64,000 nt of DNA from Rhodamnia argentea (taxonomy: Eukaryota; Streptophyta; Magnoliopsida; Myrtales; Myrtaceae), in NCBI RefSeq assembly GCF_020921035.1, contig NC_063151.1, positions 24,806,934 to 24,870,933 on the forward strand. The letters are read 5' to 3'. Below the pieces are notes generated by a model. The model did no database searches and was not told the DNA's origin. It saw nothing but the letters and a program-made list of their open reading frames with translations. A program made the translations under genes and the position numbers. Each line of letters begins with the position of its first letter. Within the stretch, counting starts at the first letter, position 1. Shown piece after piece: positions 23,346 through 37,100 of the stretch.

Positions 23346-24408
23346 ATCCATCTTTTGTTATGTTTTCTTCACGATCGATCTTAGAATCTTGTTCTCCTGC
23401 ATTAAGATCGTTCTGCATCATTTGGCATCATAGTCAAGTTCATGTCCATCCTATCATTACGGAAGAAGCCTCATTTTCTTTTCTTTTCTTTTCTTTTTGT
23501 GGTAAAAAAAGAGAAGTCTTGCTTTATTAATGCCATGAAATATTGATCGTCGGAAATTTTCGAATGCTGTAGGTGCGCCTTATGTGTGATGCGCGAGGCT
23601 AAGAAAGATACTTTGCTTGCATCCAATCACATGATTTTGAACACTGAATTGCAACAGGAGCAATGTAAAAAGAGCTCATCCATCTTTTGCTACAGCAATG
23701 AAAGAACTTTGTCCGACTAAGGTTCCCTATATGGCCAGATGGAAAAATGGGTCAAGAAACAGCAAAAGCTTACATGTACCCTAAAGTATAGCCTTTTGAC
23801 TCCTTATCCCTTAACTTAATCTTTACTACCCTATTGACAGGAAATCATAACCCTTGCTTTTAAAAAGTGGCTTTGCTGGTACAGTTTTGAGCTTGATGTC
23901 AGCCCATTCTATCTGGTGCAAGCCCCAAAATTTGCTTGTTAAAGGCTGTAATGCTTCAATCATATGACAGAACTTGCTTCCCCATGACACTTGTATAAAA
24001 AAAATGGGACAAAAGGGAAGGAAAACTAAATTCAACTTCTACTTACTATGATATATTTATTTTGATTTCTTTTTATACCTCAAACCCCATCCATTAACGA
24101 ACATTATTAAAAATCCCACGTGGTTGTCTACACAGACGACGGAAAGCAAACGATGTTGATGTGGCATTCACATGGCAAAAAATATATCAACTCATTGTAT
24201 GTTTTGTTCTCGTTTTCCGTTTCCCTGTTTTTTTTTTTTTTTAACTTCCTCATCCGTTTTCTTCCTTGATTTGGTAGTGGTAAGGGGGGCAATGGCGATG
24301 CTGAGTGCAACATTGAAGATGAGGGAGGAAGGAAGAAAAAAAGAAAAAGGAAAAAAAAATTGTCGGTGAGTAAACGTGTGACGTAGGTCTAATTTTAAGA
24401 ATTTTTTG
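22763..24408. other. Intergenic with simple repeats
   Basis: Contains A-rich runs at about 22895-22946, a (CT)14 tract at 23315-23342, a poly(T) run near 24228 and a purine-rich block at about 24320-24358. No gene seen. Confidence 0.5.
23315..23342 (+). repeat. (CT)14 microsatellite
   Basis: Pure TC/CT dinucleotide tract in intergenic DNA upstream of the PPPDE gene, on the same strand as that gene. Confidence 0.85.
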
Positions 24409-24580
24409 GTGTCATGAAAAAATTTGAAGCAAATGTATTGCATAAATACAAGTCCGGGAGTTCCTGTGTCATAAAAAAATTTAAGATAAATTTATCACAT
24501 CGATTCAAATTTGAGGCTGTTGGCGTCACAAAAGAACATTTGAGGTAAATATGACACATTAAGCATAATTTAGGATGTTT
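24409..24580 (+). repeat. 57-bp degenerate tandem repeat, three units
   Basis: Units begin at 24409, 24466 and 24523, an exact 57-base step. Each starts g(t/c)gtca(t/c) followed by an A run and an 'aatttgaggtaaat'-like block. Units are about 60-70% alike by eye. This is probably the inner repeat array of a larger element spanning roughly 24.05-24.6 kb, whose ends I could not fix. Confidence 0.6.
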
Positions 24581-24589
24581 GATGGGTTT

Positions 24590-25211
24590 GACAGTAAAAA
24601 AAAAAAAGGATATAAATCAAATCAAAGTGGTCCTTTTCCTTTTTAGGGTGCTCCTAACCTCACGCAACAAATGCTCTTTTCCTCCAAGATCATAGAAGTA
24701 ATAGTTTTTAAGACAACCCCACACTGCATCCCATAATGAGTGGACATTACTTTGCTTTTCATCACGAATCTCAAGATATGCATGGATCCCACACAGCTCA
24801 GAATGTACACAGAAATATAAAATCATAAGCCATTCCAGGTAATACCTATTCATGACAAGGTCGATTTTTTTATGGATCTTGATTTATATACGAGAGCCAA
24901 AGTCCAAAAAAGAAAGTCCGGTGCGGCACTACTTGCCGCCGGTGGATCCCCGTGGAAAGAAGATTCTCATTCTCTTCTTAAGATATGAAAAATATAGCAC
25001 ACAAAAAGAGCAAGCAGAAAAGCTAGCCATTCGTGTCAAGAGATGTTATTTGTGCAGCGGATTGATCTGGTATTGTTTCAGGAGGGTCAGTCCCTGCTGC
25101 GCCGAAAGAGTGAGGGCTGTTGGACTCCGTTGCTGAAGGAAATGTGGACGGGTCATTGCGAGTGCGTCTTTTGAAATTTTTGAATTTTTGAATGGTGGGT
25201 GAGATCAGAAG
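24590..25211. other. Upstream region of PPPDE gene
   Basis: Spacer and leader of the PPPDE gene. Part may be transcribed leader (about 24.9-25.2 kb). No separate gene recognised. Confidence 0.4.
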
Positions 25212-26684
25212 ATGTTGTGCAGAGGAGGTTCAACGAGCGAGTGTGTTTCAGGATCTGTGCCGGTCTACCTCAACGTGTATGATCTGACGCCCTACAATGG
25301 CTACGCCTACTGGCTCGGCCTCGGAGTCTATCATTCCGGTGTACAAGGTCAGTCCTGCAAAGCTTAATCTCTCTCTCTGTCTCTCTGCCTCTCTCTCTGT
25401 CTCTCTCTGTCTCTCTCTCAAAACAGGGTGCTTCCTCTTTGTTGAAACTTAGATCTAAGCTGGTCTGCTTTGAATTAGGATCACTTGGTCTTTATGGGAA
25501 AAGCCTCTTTAAACATCTGCCGTGGGGTTTGCTCTGTTTGTGTGTGTGTGTGTGTTGTCTCCATTCTAGGTGACAGCGTGCTGGAATCATACGAGATTAT
25601 CGCCTGCTGTTTCTGCTACTGGTTTGTCAAGAAAAGGCTAGATTTGGACACCCAATTGGAAAATCAATCCCAATGAATGTCCGCCACATGTCCGATACCG
25701 GTGGAAATACAAGGGTCCCCTCATTCGTGATTTCATCGGTCATCGTCCTTTCAAAGTCATTGAACTTTATTCATCAGAGCTTTTTTGTATTTGCTTTCAA
25801 ATGGGTTTCTGTTATTTTTCTCTTTGCTGCAATTGGAAAGTGCCAATCTTGCTCAATTTTCTGGCAATTTCGAGCCCTGCAGTTCATGGGGTTGAGTATG
25901 CATTTGGAGCTCACGAGTACCCGTCGACTGGGATCTTTGAAGGCGAGCCGAAACAGTGTGAAGGGTTCACGTTCAGGAAGACGATACTCATTGGGGAGAC
26001 AGATATGGGTCCTGCAGAAGTTAGGGCATTGATGGAGGATCTAGCGCAGGAATACAGAGGGAATGCCTATAATCTCATCACCAAGAACTGCAACCATTTC
26101 TGCAACGATGCTTGCATTAAGCTCGCTGGAAATCCTATACCCAATTGGGTCAATCGTCTAGCTAGAATTGGTGAGAACTCTATTTCACGTACTTTTCTTC
26201 TTCTGTTGTTCAGACTAACTTTACCTGCACTAGTCAAATTCTGCAGTGAGGGGTACAAAGAAAAAGTGAAAATTGATGCATTGCTTTGCCTTTTCATTTT
26301 ACTTTGACTGTGCTAGCCCGACTCATATGAAGAAAGTTTTGCTATTTAGTACCGGTGATGGTTCTGTGGCTACGATGATCAGCTGTAGTTCGTGGTACTG
26401 CTTCAATAGTCTTTGCTCATTCATGTTTCTGTCCTGTAGGGTTTCTTTGTAACTGTGTTCTTCCAGCAAGTCTGAATACAACCAAGGTTCGGCATCATAA
26501 AGTGGAAGACAAAACTCAAGACGGCGAGAAGATGAAACTGAGGAACGGTTCGAGTAAAATCTGTTCGTCCAACTCTTCATCCAACTCTTCATCCTCGTCT
26601 CCTAGTAGTACAACCCGCGGCAGAAGCAGGAGCAGACGAACTCAGCCTCCATCGTCCCCATTGATCATTCGTTCCCCCTCGTAA
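25212..26684 (+). CDS. PPPDE / DeSI-type deSUMOylating isopeptidase-like protein
   Basis: Papain-fold cysteine peptidase of the PPPDE family, related to DeSI enzymes that remove SUMO or ubiquitin-like proteins. Three exons: 25212-25347, 25883-26170 and 26440-26684, giving 222 residues. The catalytic pair is present: H41 in VYHSGVQ and C115 in ITKNCNHFC. The substrate-side motifs VEYAFGAHEYP and NWVNRLARIG are also intact. The N terminus MLCR followed by VPVYLNVYDLTP supports this start, as plant relatives begin in the same way. The last 45 residues are Ser- and Arg-rich and look disordered, typical of the plant subgroup (At1g80690-like, from memory). Intron 1 carries an imperfect (CT)n tract at 25368-25419. 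In the window it points towards the minus-strand DCN1-like gene. Confidence 0.92.
25368..25419 (+). repeat. Imperfect CT-rich microsatellite in PPPDE intron 1
   Basis: CT repeats broken by 'ctgt' and 'ctgc' steps, starting 20 bases after the intron 1 donor and on the sense strand. Confidence 0.8.
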
Positions 26685-28659
26685 AAAGCGATCCGTTAAT
26701 TTCTTCCTCGAAATGCCAAAACGCAAGTGATTGCCAACTTCACTGAACTTGCTGAAATACGATGCGAGGGCGGTCCATTTCAATGGTTTTTCCTTCATCA
26801 AATTCTTTCCGGTGTCATACCACACAACGCTAACGACTTTTTTGTAAGAGCAGGCAGTTCATAGTTGTACATGCCTGGATTATCAACTGATGAGTGCCTG
26901 TTGCTGCCATTTACATTCATTTCAATTCATATTGGTTGCCTCCGTTCTTTTTAGCCCAGTTTTACATCGCGGGACATAATGAAGCGGTTGGTTAAGAGCT
27001 TTGACAAGAGCATGATCCTCCTTCGTGGAAAAGGTTGATCAGTTGTTCAACGAAGGAAGCATAAGTTAGGAATCCAACGAGGCAATTTGCTTGATTCAGA
27101 ATTGAGGATTTTGAGGGTCAATTGGTGCAATTTCACAGGACGTCTTTTGTCAAGGTAGGAGCAAGGGGTTAGGAATCGGTAGGGCCTAAATGGCTTGATA
27201 ATTCAAACTTGTGATTGAAACAAAGATTTGACCATATTACTCATTGCCTCGAGTAAAAAAGGGGCCACCATCACATGGCCATGTGCCCTAACTTCCCACA
27301 TATTGACATTATAAGCAACCCTGTTTAAGCAAAGGCCCACCTGGGTTTCCTAGAAATGGTAAGGGTGTGCTCATTAGAGGTGGAGGAAACGAGCTTCATA
27401 GCCATCCCATGTGAGAGTTGAGGGAGACTGGCTAAGGCCTCGCCAAGGAGGACTGAGTTACCGGGACCGAGAGGTATATCATTGGATCCGGCACACAGAC
27501 AGAAAGAATCACATGATGTAAGAGCGAGAAGGGTATGCGCTACAACACTCCACCCAGGGCACCTAAAAACCTCTCCATAGTGACTATTGTTTCGAAAATG
27601 GGAAATAAACTGCCGATGCGGACTTATGAGACTAAATTGCGATCCCCCAAAAAGAGATTGAGCTATAAAACATGGCAGAGCTTCAGAACATTTTCTGAAG
27701 TCTGTTCTTGAAGAGAGGGGAGTAACAAGACAATGGAAATCCAAGTTCTACACAGGTCAAACCCACAACATCATCACCAGAGGCACGTATGACCACTAAC
27801 ACTAACCGTACGCAGCATAATTTCTGCTCTTATCCGCCGTGTGAATGAACCTTGAAAACGTGCAAGTTCACAGCATTCTTGAAAATGGATTAGGGGCAGC
27901 TTTTCGAACCAAAAAGGGGTCTGTGCAAGCAAACCATAATTGAAGAGTTTTCCAGTTCGATTATGCTACTGATCACAGTACTCTGGGGACACTTGGATGT
28001 GAAACGTGTCACCAAACCAAGAAATTCCTTGCGTACTAGTCGTCCATTTGTTAGCAACGGAAGTAACATGCTCGATTTGCAGCACCGATTCCCGTAAGAC
28101 ACATGAAACAAGCTCGCTGCGGGCCACTTCACTTGCATATAACACCATTTTTCATTCCTCTACCCCGTCAAAACTAATTACATGGGTGAAAATCAGATCC
28201 TCTCCAAGTGAAGGACCAAAAGTAGCATCTTTCATATAAGCTAATTTCAGTTTCATGTTAATTCTTTCATCATCACACCAGATTGGACTACTATCAAAAC
28301 CTCAGTTCGAGTCTGGTGAATGCACTCAAATCAGTTGGTATAGCACTTCATTCAATTAATGACAGAATAGAAAAGGGTTACCGTCACATTCTACAAAGCA
28401 GAATTCACAAGAATGAGGAAGTTGCCAGATAGTTTACAGGTAAAAGGTAGACCCAAAGAGCAAAGAAAAAGAGCAATTGCGAAAGCAATTCAATGTGCAT
28501 TTTCATGGCAATCCTGCATACAATCAAAACAAGTTCGCAATCAAATGATAGCCACAGTGTAAATGGTATTCATAAGGCATTATATTGATGATAATTAAAG
28601 TGTACCTAATTCAGTAATGAATGTCGTTTACAGCAGGTAACAAACGACATGTTTTTGCT
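26685..28659. other. Intergenic between convergent genes; unassigned open frames
   Basis: 3' flanks of PPPDE (+) and DCN1-like (-). On the minus strand two open frames (27744-27325, 139 codons, and about 28239-27966 with an internal stop) are longer than their surroundings. The second reads like a real protein fragment (ARSELVSCVLRESVLQIEHV), but I do not recognise a family. It may be a decayed gene. No call is made. Confidence 0.35.
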
Positions 28660-31600
28660 TCAGCCCTGCTTTTCTCTCATCCATTCAACGAAATTGTCTA
28701 AAATCAATGGCCAGGCAAGTTCAGGATTATAATTGCCGAAATCAGGGAAGCTTATCTGTCAAAAGAGAGAGGATCACAGAAGGTAAGCCTGTCGAGCACA
28801 TATAATTGTCACAATGAAAAGGTCGAACCCTGCCAGAGGTGTGAAGTGTGAAACTCCTTATATCATAGTTAAGGACACAAACCAATTGTTGCACTTGAAC
28901 TTTTTAAGGCCTATATTCTGTCATTATTTTCACACCCGTTGTCATGAGCAGTGAGAATCATACAAAAAGAATATCAGAGTGATATAAAAACAGAAGGAAA
29001 CGCCTAAAAGAGGAGTACCTCGTTGCAAAAGCGAAGAAAACCCATCCACTGATCCATGTTTACGACCTTGTAGTCGGTCTGAGTCTGCATCAACAGCAAG
29101 AACACAGGTAATTAATCTCAGATATCAAGTTGTCTGATTCTCTCTTCACTTTAATGTTTCTGTTTCCATAGTCACTCATCAAAAATCACAAAATGACTAC
29201 AGCAACAAATGGAGCAGACTTTGCACACAAAAAAAAGCCAGCAAAAATTCCTAAAGCACTAAAAGATTTGGGTCGGTTTGGGTTGGGTTCTGCGTTTTAC
29301 ATTCTACAAATCTGGTGGATCTTATTGAAATGTAGAATCATAATTTTCCAAAACTTATGATATCCTTTTTCATTTTCATGTTTGGGAAGAAAAAGGAGGA
29401 GCATTAAGTAGTTTTTGCGTCTGGCCTCACAACAAGCCCTTAAGTTGTCTCATCAGTATTAGTGGGAAAAAAACCTTGAAGGACCAAAGGCATGTGCTAG
29501 TAAAACAGACATCTAACAAATTGAATTAACAGATTGTATGTGCAGCCTCACGAGAGAAAATAAGTTCTATCTCTAGCTTAGCTTTAACAGGTCTTTTGAT
29601 AGAGATCGATCGTTTATTTCCGGATGCGTTGACATTCCTTCTTTTTTTTTTTTCTCATTCTAGTTATTGACAAGTGAAGGGGTGAAGAAGATTAGAGATA
29701 GAATCAAAAGATTTGAGACTAATCCCTCCCCCTCTTTTCTTTTTTTTCTTTAGATAAAATAGAATTCGATACAATACAATAAGTAGAAGTATAATAAAGA
29801 AAGGAGGAAAGAGAAATAAAAGAGTAGATTCAACCTCGGCGTAATTCCGGTTTAGTCTCCAATTCCATTTAGAAATCATATTGCGAGAACAGAAATGTGT
29901 AGGACAACACGTAATCAAAGCTTCAGAGAAAATTCAAACAAAGCAATTGAAGACATGCTCAACAACACTGTACCTTTAAATACTCGACGAAGTAATCCAC
30001 TTGGGCACGATACAGGGATCCGAGGACTAGATCAAGTAATTCACATATACTCTCTATGTCAATACTCTTCTGTTTCTCCTCTGGAAGTTTTCAAAAATGT
30101 GAATGGACCTTATAATTCTTCAAATATAACAAAACCAAGAAATACTTTTGTCATACCTGTCAGGCAATAGCGGAATGAATAGGCATGGAAATCCACAAAG
30201 TTTGACGGCCTTCTCACCTTTTCCAATTTGAATCAAAACAAGACCACAAACAATCAGCCCATTGCAAGTTGCAATATATTGTAGCACAACACTCAGTGCC
30301 CACTTTGAAGTCATAAAGAAACTGCTCTAAGAAGCTCACCTCTTTCTCTAACTCCGGAAGTGCCTTTTTCAACTTACTAACAGTATCAGCCCTCAATGAT
30401 TTGAGCCCTCTACGCCACTCATCCTGCAAAATCAAATCAGTTCAACTATCAAACAAACCTCCTCCACGAAGTATTCATGCAAGAAAATCAGGAGAAGTTT
30501 CACCAGATCTCATGCCATTAAAAAACACAAAGGGACAATTTTCCCATGTATCAACTAAGGGACCATAAACGAAATGGAAAACTCCAGCATCATCTAATTC
30601 ATATAGAGATACCAAACTAAATAAGAACATTAGTGTTCGACCTCTTGGTTTTGCCTTACTAGTCAGTCATAAGTGCCTTCAAGAGAATGTTAGCAAAAGC
30701 TTAGTAGCGCAAATTACCATCTTCTAGTCCAAGTGAGCTAAGACTGATAGGGGTGCGCATCAACAATCTCCACCGCCCATTTAGTCCACCGCATAGGATT
30801 CCATGTTGGCCGTATAATTGACTATGTAAAGTTTGGAGATTATTAATGTCCGCATAATCAATTGTCTGCACACCCGGGCTAAAAAACAAAGCAATCTAAG
30901 GCACCTTGACATTTGTTGCTTTTTAATTGTCCTTGTAGCCTGATAAGTGTTGCTCTGAAGGTTTTCAAAAGAAAACAGGTGCTCTAGTAACTTTAGGCGC
31001 AACTAAGCAGGCGTAATATGATTTACCCAATCAAATAAAGCATCCTAAGCAATTGAAGAAACATACTAAATTCATTTAAATATGAAACGTTCCTATTATC
31101 AACTAGACGATATTCTCAAAAAGCATCAAAATAAAGTTCCTTCTACTTGTTGCTAGGAGACTAGAAACCACAAAGAAGAATTGATAGCTTGGTCTTCCTA
31201 GACATAGAAGGAAGCCCCATCAATTGGAAAGAAAAAAGTGTTAACAACTAGTCAGAATATGCTTCTTACCAAGGTGAAGTAACCCTGTCTTTCAGCTCGC
31301 ATTTTCCTAATATAAATGCTTTATCAGTTTCCGAACAAAAGGCTGACACAGAAGTTAATGCGCACCGTGAAATATAGCTTACCAAGCAAGCATCAAAATT
31401 CTAACATCAGTATGATCCACTTCCATGTCTGAACAAAGAGCCTCAATTCCTTCTGGGCTGTTAAAAGTATGCCAAGTACTTTAGATATGCGACATCAACA
31501 TGAGAAAATGAACTTGCAACGTAACACATTTCAATTCAAAGCAATACAAGAGAGAATATCACAAGAAATGAAACAACTGATAATGATCATGCATCAATCT

Positions 31601-33018
31601 GCCCTCTGGTACCAACGAGATCCTATTATAACTAAAAAAAAGAGCCTTTTGATTTTTGAAAAATAGATACAGTCAATTGCTAATTATTAAAATTCAATTG
31701 CAATGCAGGCACTTATGCATATCCCATACAGCTGCCACATTACCACAACTGTACTTCAAAAACCAATGTATAGGTTTCATACATGCTACCACCACTACAA
31801 ACCCACAAAATAACTTATTCGCAAACATTGTTTGAATCCTTGTACCTGACTGGTACACAATTGTAGTGCCAAAGTTCACAAAGCATGCACACTACTACAC
31901 TCTACAAAATTAAAATTTCAAGCAGCAAGTTAACTCACAAGAAGAATCATGAGAAATTCTATGTACTATGACTGTATGAGTCCCGGCGCAGGAACAATGT
32001 AAAGGAGCACCAGAATTACAACCATAAAAAGACGAGCAACAGCCAAATTTGAAGTTGAAGAAACTAGAGAAAGAAAATTACACAAAGGTATCACATTTGT
32101 TACACCGCCCTCCAGATGAACATAATACAACCTTAAGCACTCCATCTATGCCAAAAACGAAAATGTGAATGAAAAAGGAACTTAAAGATAAAGAAACTGT
32201 GCCAGTAACTAAAGCCACAAAGAACTTAGATGATCGCATCATGATGTCTATAAAAGTTGCAACTTGCATATGAGTACTGCAACATAATCAATATGCAACC
32301 TTGATAATCTCTCCATAGTTCAGTTCATATTGGATATTATCAATACTCATTTGGAGTATGATATCCACTGACTGCGATTATAAACTTCTTTTCAAGATCA
32401 AAAGAGCATAGGAGCTAAAGCCACTTACTCGATCAAACCAGAGGAGCCATCTGAGTACGTGTAGAACAATTGATCAATTCGTTCCAGCTCTTTCGAAGAC
32501 GCTTTACTCGAAGCTGAAAACATCATATTCATATACTTACTGCCACTAATCAACTGCATCACTGATTCAATATGGGTATCCACCGTGAGCTTAACAACAA
32601 ATCAACACTAAATTCAACCCGCGCGAACAACTAGTTTACATTAGCTGGTAGCTACGTAGCATCATTACGAGGATAATAAGGTCTCAATTTAACTCTGATC
32701 ATCCGAAATTCAATCACAAGCACTCCTATGACATTCGGAAAGATGATTTCTCGTCAAAATCAACGAGTGACCCAATCATGCCTAAAAGACTACATCGATC
32801 CAAACGCGTTGGGTTTCGATCGACTCTGCCAAACATGAACCGGTCCGAAGAGCTGTCCCGAGGCGCCGTTCCGAACAGAACCGGCTCAAGGAAATCAAAG
32901 CCACGAATCGTCGTGAATGGAGTGATCGCGTACCGGAGCGAAAGGGATCGGACGCCGAAGAAGTGAGGGATGCGGTGGACGCGGGTTGACCCGTTTTTTT
33001 TGTTGAAGAGCGACGCAT
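28660..33018 (-). CDS. DCN1-like cullin neddylation factor (DCUN1D, PONY domain)
   Basis: Co-E3 that promotes attachment of NEDD8/RUB1 to cullins, activating SCF-type ubiquitin ligases. Nine exons: 33018-32934, 32513-32429, 31457-31383, 31306-31270, 30423-30340, 30217-30157, 30080-29974, 29084-29019 and 28755-28660. They join in frame to 231 residues, the normal length for the short plant form without a UBA domain (At1g15860-like, from memory). The Potentiating Neddylation (PONY) domain covers most of the protein: LIDPEGIEALCSDMEV, WKMRAERQGYFTLDEWRRGL, LKKALPELEKEV, EEKQKSIDIESICELL, YFVEYLK and the cullin-binding end YNPELAWPLILDNFVEWM. The short basic N terminus MRRSSTKKTGQ fixes the start. 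A (CT)n tract lies 31 bases upstream on the sense strand. Confidence 0.93.
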
Positions 33019-33048
33019 CCTTCGCTTGGCAGCCTCGGGAAAAAGTTA

Positions 33049-33063
33049 GAGAGAGAGAGAGAG
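33049..33063 (-). repeat. (CT)n tract in DCN1-like leader
   Basis: GA repeat on the plus strand, so CT on the coding strand, followed by a GCGA/GAGC run. It lies 31 bases before the start codon, inside the probable 5' leader. Confidence 0.8.
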
Positions 33064-34125
33064 CGAGCGAGCGAGTTTTGATGAGTCGGAGAAGGAAGGA
33101 GATGAATGGTTGATGACGGTGTGGTGGTACAGATGGTGGGTCGGGTCGGGTCGAGTTTATAACTGGCACTCAGTGATTCGGTTTACTTGACCGCTTGCCC
33201 GTGCGGGCGTTCTATCCGTGGGCTTTGATAAATATCTTGCCCAACAGAAAATTAAAAAGTAAATACTATACTACTCATATTAATTAAAAAATTGGCTTTA
33301 CCTAAAAATTATGCCGTACAAATGAAAATACTGATTTTGATTTCTTTTGCAAAACAATAACATACTGTCATACGATCGAAATAGTATTAAGCTATTGCCA
33401 ATATCATGCTCACAATAATACTGAACCAACTCCATTTTGAAACAGTGTGTATTAAATCTTTTCCGGGCAATTATTTTAGCAATACCGATCGCTTTAGAAC
33501 GCAATAAATATAAAACAAAGAATCGATCGGATGTGAAATCTGTGTAATTCGATGTGAACGTGAAGTTGGTGATCACATGTTTGCTCGGTTCATGTGCAAA
33601 CCATATGGCTGATCCGTGATCATGGCCCGATTCCATTCACGGGCATGAGGACGCTTCGAGACCGACCCGCTTCCAAGATCGGCAAACCGGGAGAAAGGCG
33701 GTTTCCCGTCGTAGCCTGCCTGTACAAGGGAAGCACATACATAATGAAATTGAAGACAGCTTGGCATGCTTTTGTCGGGTGCACACTATAGGATAGATCT
33801 TGAATGGGAATTGCGTAGTCGCGCTTCCTTGCATGTCGAGTTCCTCCTACGTGATCAGAGGCACCAAATGCCAATGCCATGTAAATCGACCAGGAAAGTT
33901 TGTATGTTCTTACGCACAAAAGGGATCGATCCATCGGCAATCAAATCCAAATGACACAGAAAGTTGCCACCGCCAATGGGCACTCGACCAAAAACAAGTT
34001 GCTTCCGAATCCACTCTGATTCTCTCCGAATATTGTTACAGTGGAAGATAGCTAAAGGCCAAGACCTGTTTACATGTACAACACTCAGCAAAGCTGAAAA
34101 CTCTACCCAGAACGAGAGAACAACC
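33064..34125. other. Promoter of DCN1-like gene and 3' flank of NUP96
   Basis: Tandem minus-strand arrangement: NUP96 ends at 34126 and the DCN1-like gene starts at 33018. No third gene recognised between them. Confidence 0.5.
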
Positions 34126-37100
34126 TCAAGAAGCCAACTCCGACAGATAACAAGTGTATAGGGCCACTGCGTCTTGCAAATGACTTGCCCGAAGATCTTC
34201 GGGAACCGGAGCACTGCATACATTTCTGAAGCAGCTTAACTGAAGATCCCTCGTTGGATCCTCGGATATGTCTGATAAAAGCAGACTAGAGATCTCCTCG
34301 GCCATCTTCGAGTATGCAACTCTGCAGTGTTACAACAATGGAAGTCTAAGGAGACGACAAATTTTTAACATAGACACCATTTTATATTTGTTGATGAATT
34401 TACAGTTTTCGTCTAATACAACTCAATGCTGCGAAAATTCCTGGGCAGATCATACATCAAAACAATTTCAATGTAGTATTAGTTTTCGCCATAGAATTTT
34501 GTACATGAAAAGGTATACCTAAAATATTATTACCAGCAGATTGTGAAAATTACTAGATTTACTCTGTTGGGAACTGTTTCCTAGTTGCAGCTGAAGAATG
34601 AATGTTTGCCAGGTGTTAAAAATAATCCACGAAAGCTTATCAATACTACCTTGCACTAACATATAACAATCAAAATTATTGTAGCAAGACAGAATCAACA
34701 AGAAGAAATACCTAGCTTCTAGAGGTAATCTGCCGGCCCAAACCACCAATGACTCATTTAATTGATCAAGGAAGTTCTTACAGGCAGCATTTTTGCTCTC
34801 AAGGGAGTCCTGCAAGAGATTGCAATAAACATTCAGGATGCAGCAAGTTATTTCACCAACTTCTAGAAGTAGAAATAAATGTGAGATGGATTCAATCTAC
34901 CAAATAGTCTTGAACCCTCAAGGAATATAAAATATAGTGCAAAAGAAAATTTTGTTCAATTTGAAAGTTTCTTGATTCCAGAGATGAATGACAAAGGAAG
35001 AGAATGGGTCTACCAAAATAGAGCCTGAACTAAGTGATCAATGAAACTAGAGAAACATGATCAAGCCTGTCCTAGAAATATCCTACTCAAATTTAAAGAT
35101 AAAAAACATAAATTAATCGTCCAAATCTGATATAGGACGGAAACAAAAATAACAACTAATCCAGTTCCCAGTTTTCACCTCATCTTGCCAGAGCAGTCAC
35201 CTTTCACATTTTTTCTCAGCATGTGACGACCCAAAAAGTTTTGTTCTCCATACGAGTTACAACCAACATTTTCTTTCACCTCTTGGGAAAGAAACATTCT
35301 TCCAGTAGCTCAAAAGGAATATCACACCATCCAAAATTGACACCTATAAATACTCATTCTTCTTGAAGACCAATACAATTGAGCTCTTTCCTATGGAAGC
35401 AACTATCGCAACTACTAACGTATGCACGATGACCATACTAATCTGCAACAGTTCTCACAAAGAGTACACAACAAAAGAAAATATCACAAGACATGTCAAT
35501 TTATTTGTACTATATAAGAAAAGACATTTTACAGAGGCCAAACCAAGAGCACCCCTGCTTCCTGTCATGAGCCTCAACTGCATTCAGATGTTTTTACCGT
35601 AAACTGTAGTATATTCAAATTTCGTCACTGATGCAGTTCCAAACGCATGTATGAGGAAACAATTTGCAATTACACTGGCAGAACTATATAAGAACTATTT
35701 AAATTAACTCAAACTTACCAATCCATTCATACTATCATCATCTTCCAGCAAAGCACTTTTTATCGAATAAAATGATATGTAAATCCCCGCGCCTAAGTCC
35801 CAGTTTTCAATTTCTGACTTGTGTTCCTCCATCAAAGATGCCAACCTCCATATTTCTGAATTCTTTGCTGCATAAATAAATCATGCAAAAATGTCGGATC
35901 CATGCGGATTAACTCGTGTAACTTGTCAAAAATTCTCCACATATCAAACATGAGCTATTTCTTCGAGTCGTACAAAATGGTACTAGATGAGCACTAAATA
36001 AGCTCATCAATAAATTAACTTTGAATTTCTAAAAATATGCACTTCCAGAAAGGAACAAAGTTGAACATTTCAATCCAACATGACTGATCCATAGATATAT
36101 AGACGTGCAATTCCTGGAAAACATCAAAAGTTTGTCAACATAATCTCCTGTAAAACTAAATGCAACAAACATAATAGGAAACTGAGCAGCAACTACGTTG
36201 GGGTCCATAGAACAATCCCAGATGACACATTTTTCAAAATTTTGGAGCTAATTATAGAGTGACCATTCATTTTACACCAGATTATTGGCCCAGGATTAAG
36301 ATACTCATATAAGAGCATGGATCGAGGATACTCCGTTTTGCTGAATCATACCTGATAAGAACAACGAATGTGCAACTGAAGTCACAAAGATAGAGTGAGC
36401 CCTTGGCCAATTCGAACACTGAAGAAAGTGCTCCAAAGATTTTAAGAAGTCTCCATGGTAGTTGAAATAGACTGCCTGCATATCACAATGTAACATCACC
36501 ACATGCCAAAGATTTTAATGCATGAGGAGAAACTTAAGGTCTGACAATATTTCAGCATATGATTTAAGATTAATAGGTCAAAGAAAAAAAAGAACGGCTG
36601 AACCAAGACGTACCATTGCCTCATGCAACCAAGCCAATGGGACACCCAACTTTTCAATATATTGCTGTTGCGACTTTTCCGAACTCCATATTTCACAGTA
36701 TTGAAACAAAATTTCACGTATTACAGTAGCCTGTAGATATGGATAGTCCTCTTTATAAGGCAAGTGAAGGACTACATAGATGGCCCAGTGACATTGGTTC
36801 AGAGAGAGCAATTGTGAAACAAGTCCCATGTCAAGAACAAAAAGATCATTTGCACTGAAAGCTCCAACTGCTTGAAGTAAAGCACGCTGATGCCAGATCA
36901 TATGGTAGTCAAGTGGATCATTTGTCGAAGATAACGTGCTAAACATTCTCTTCAGCAAGCCGAATTCACGATCTTGATTACAATGTAGAAGCATAAGATA
37001 ATATGAGAAGTCGAACCGTTCCTCATTAGTCTGAGTCACTGACTCTCCTGCCACTCCTTCATCAATGTACACGGGAACAGGATAAGGAGCTCTCCCATTA

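Noticed and set aside
32726-33169. 147-codon minus-strand frame
   Set aside because: It covers the leader, first exon and intron of the DCN1-like gene in another frame.
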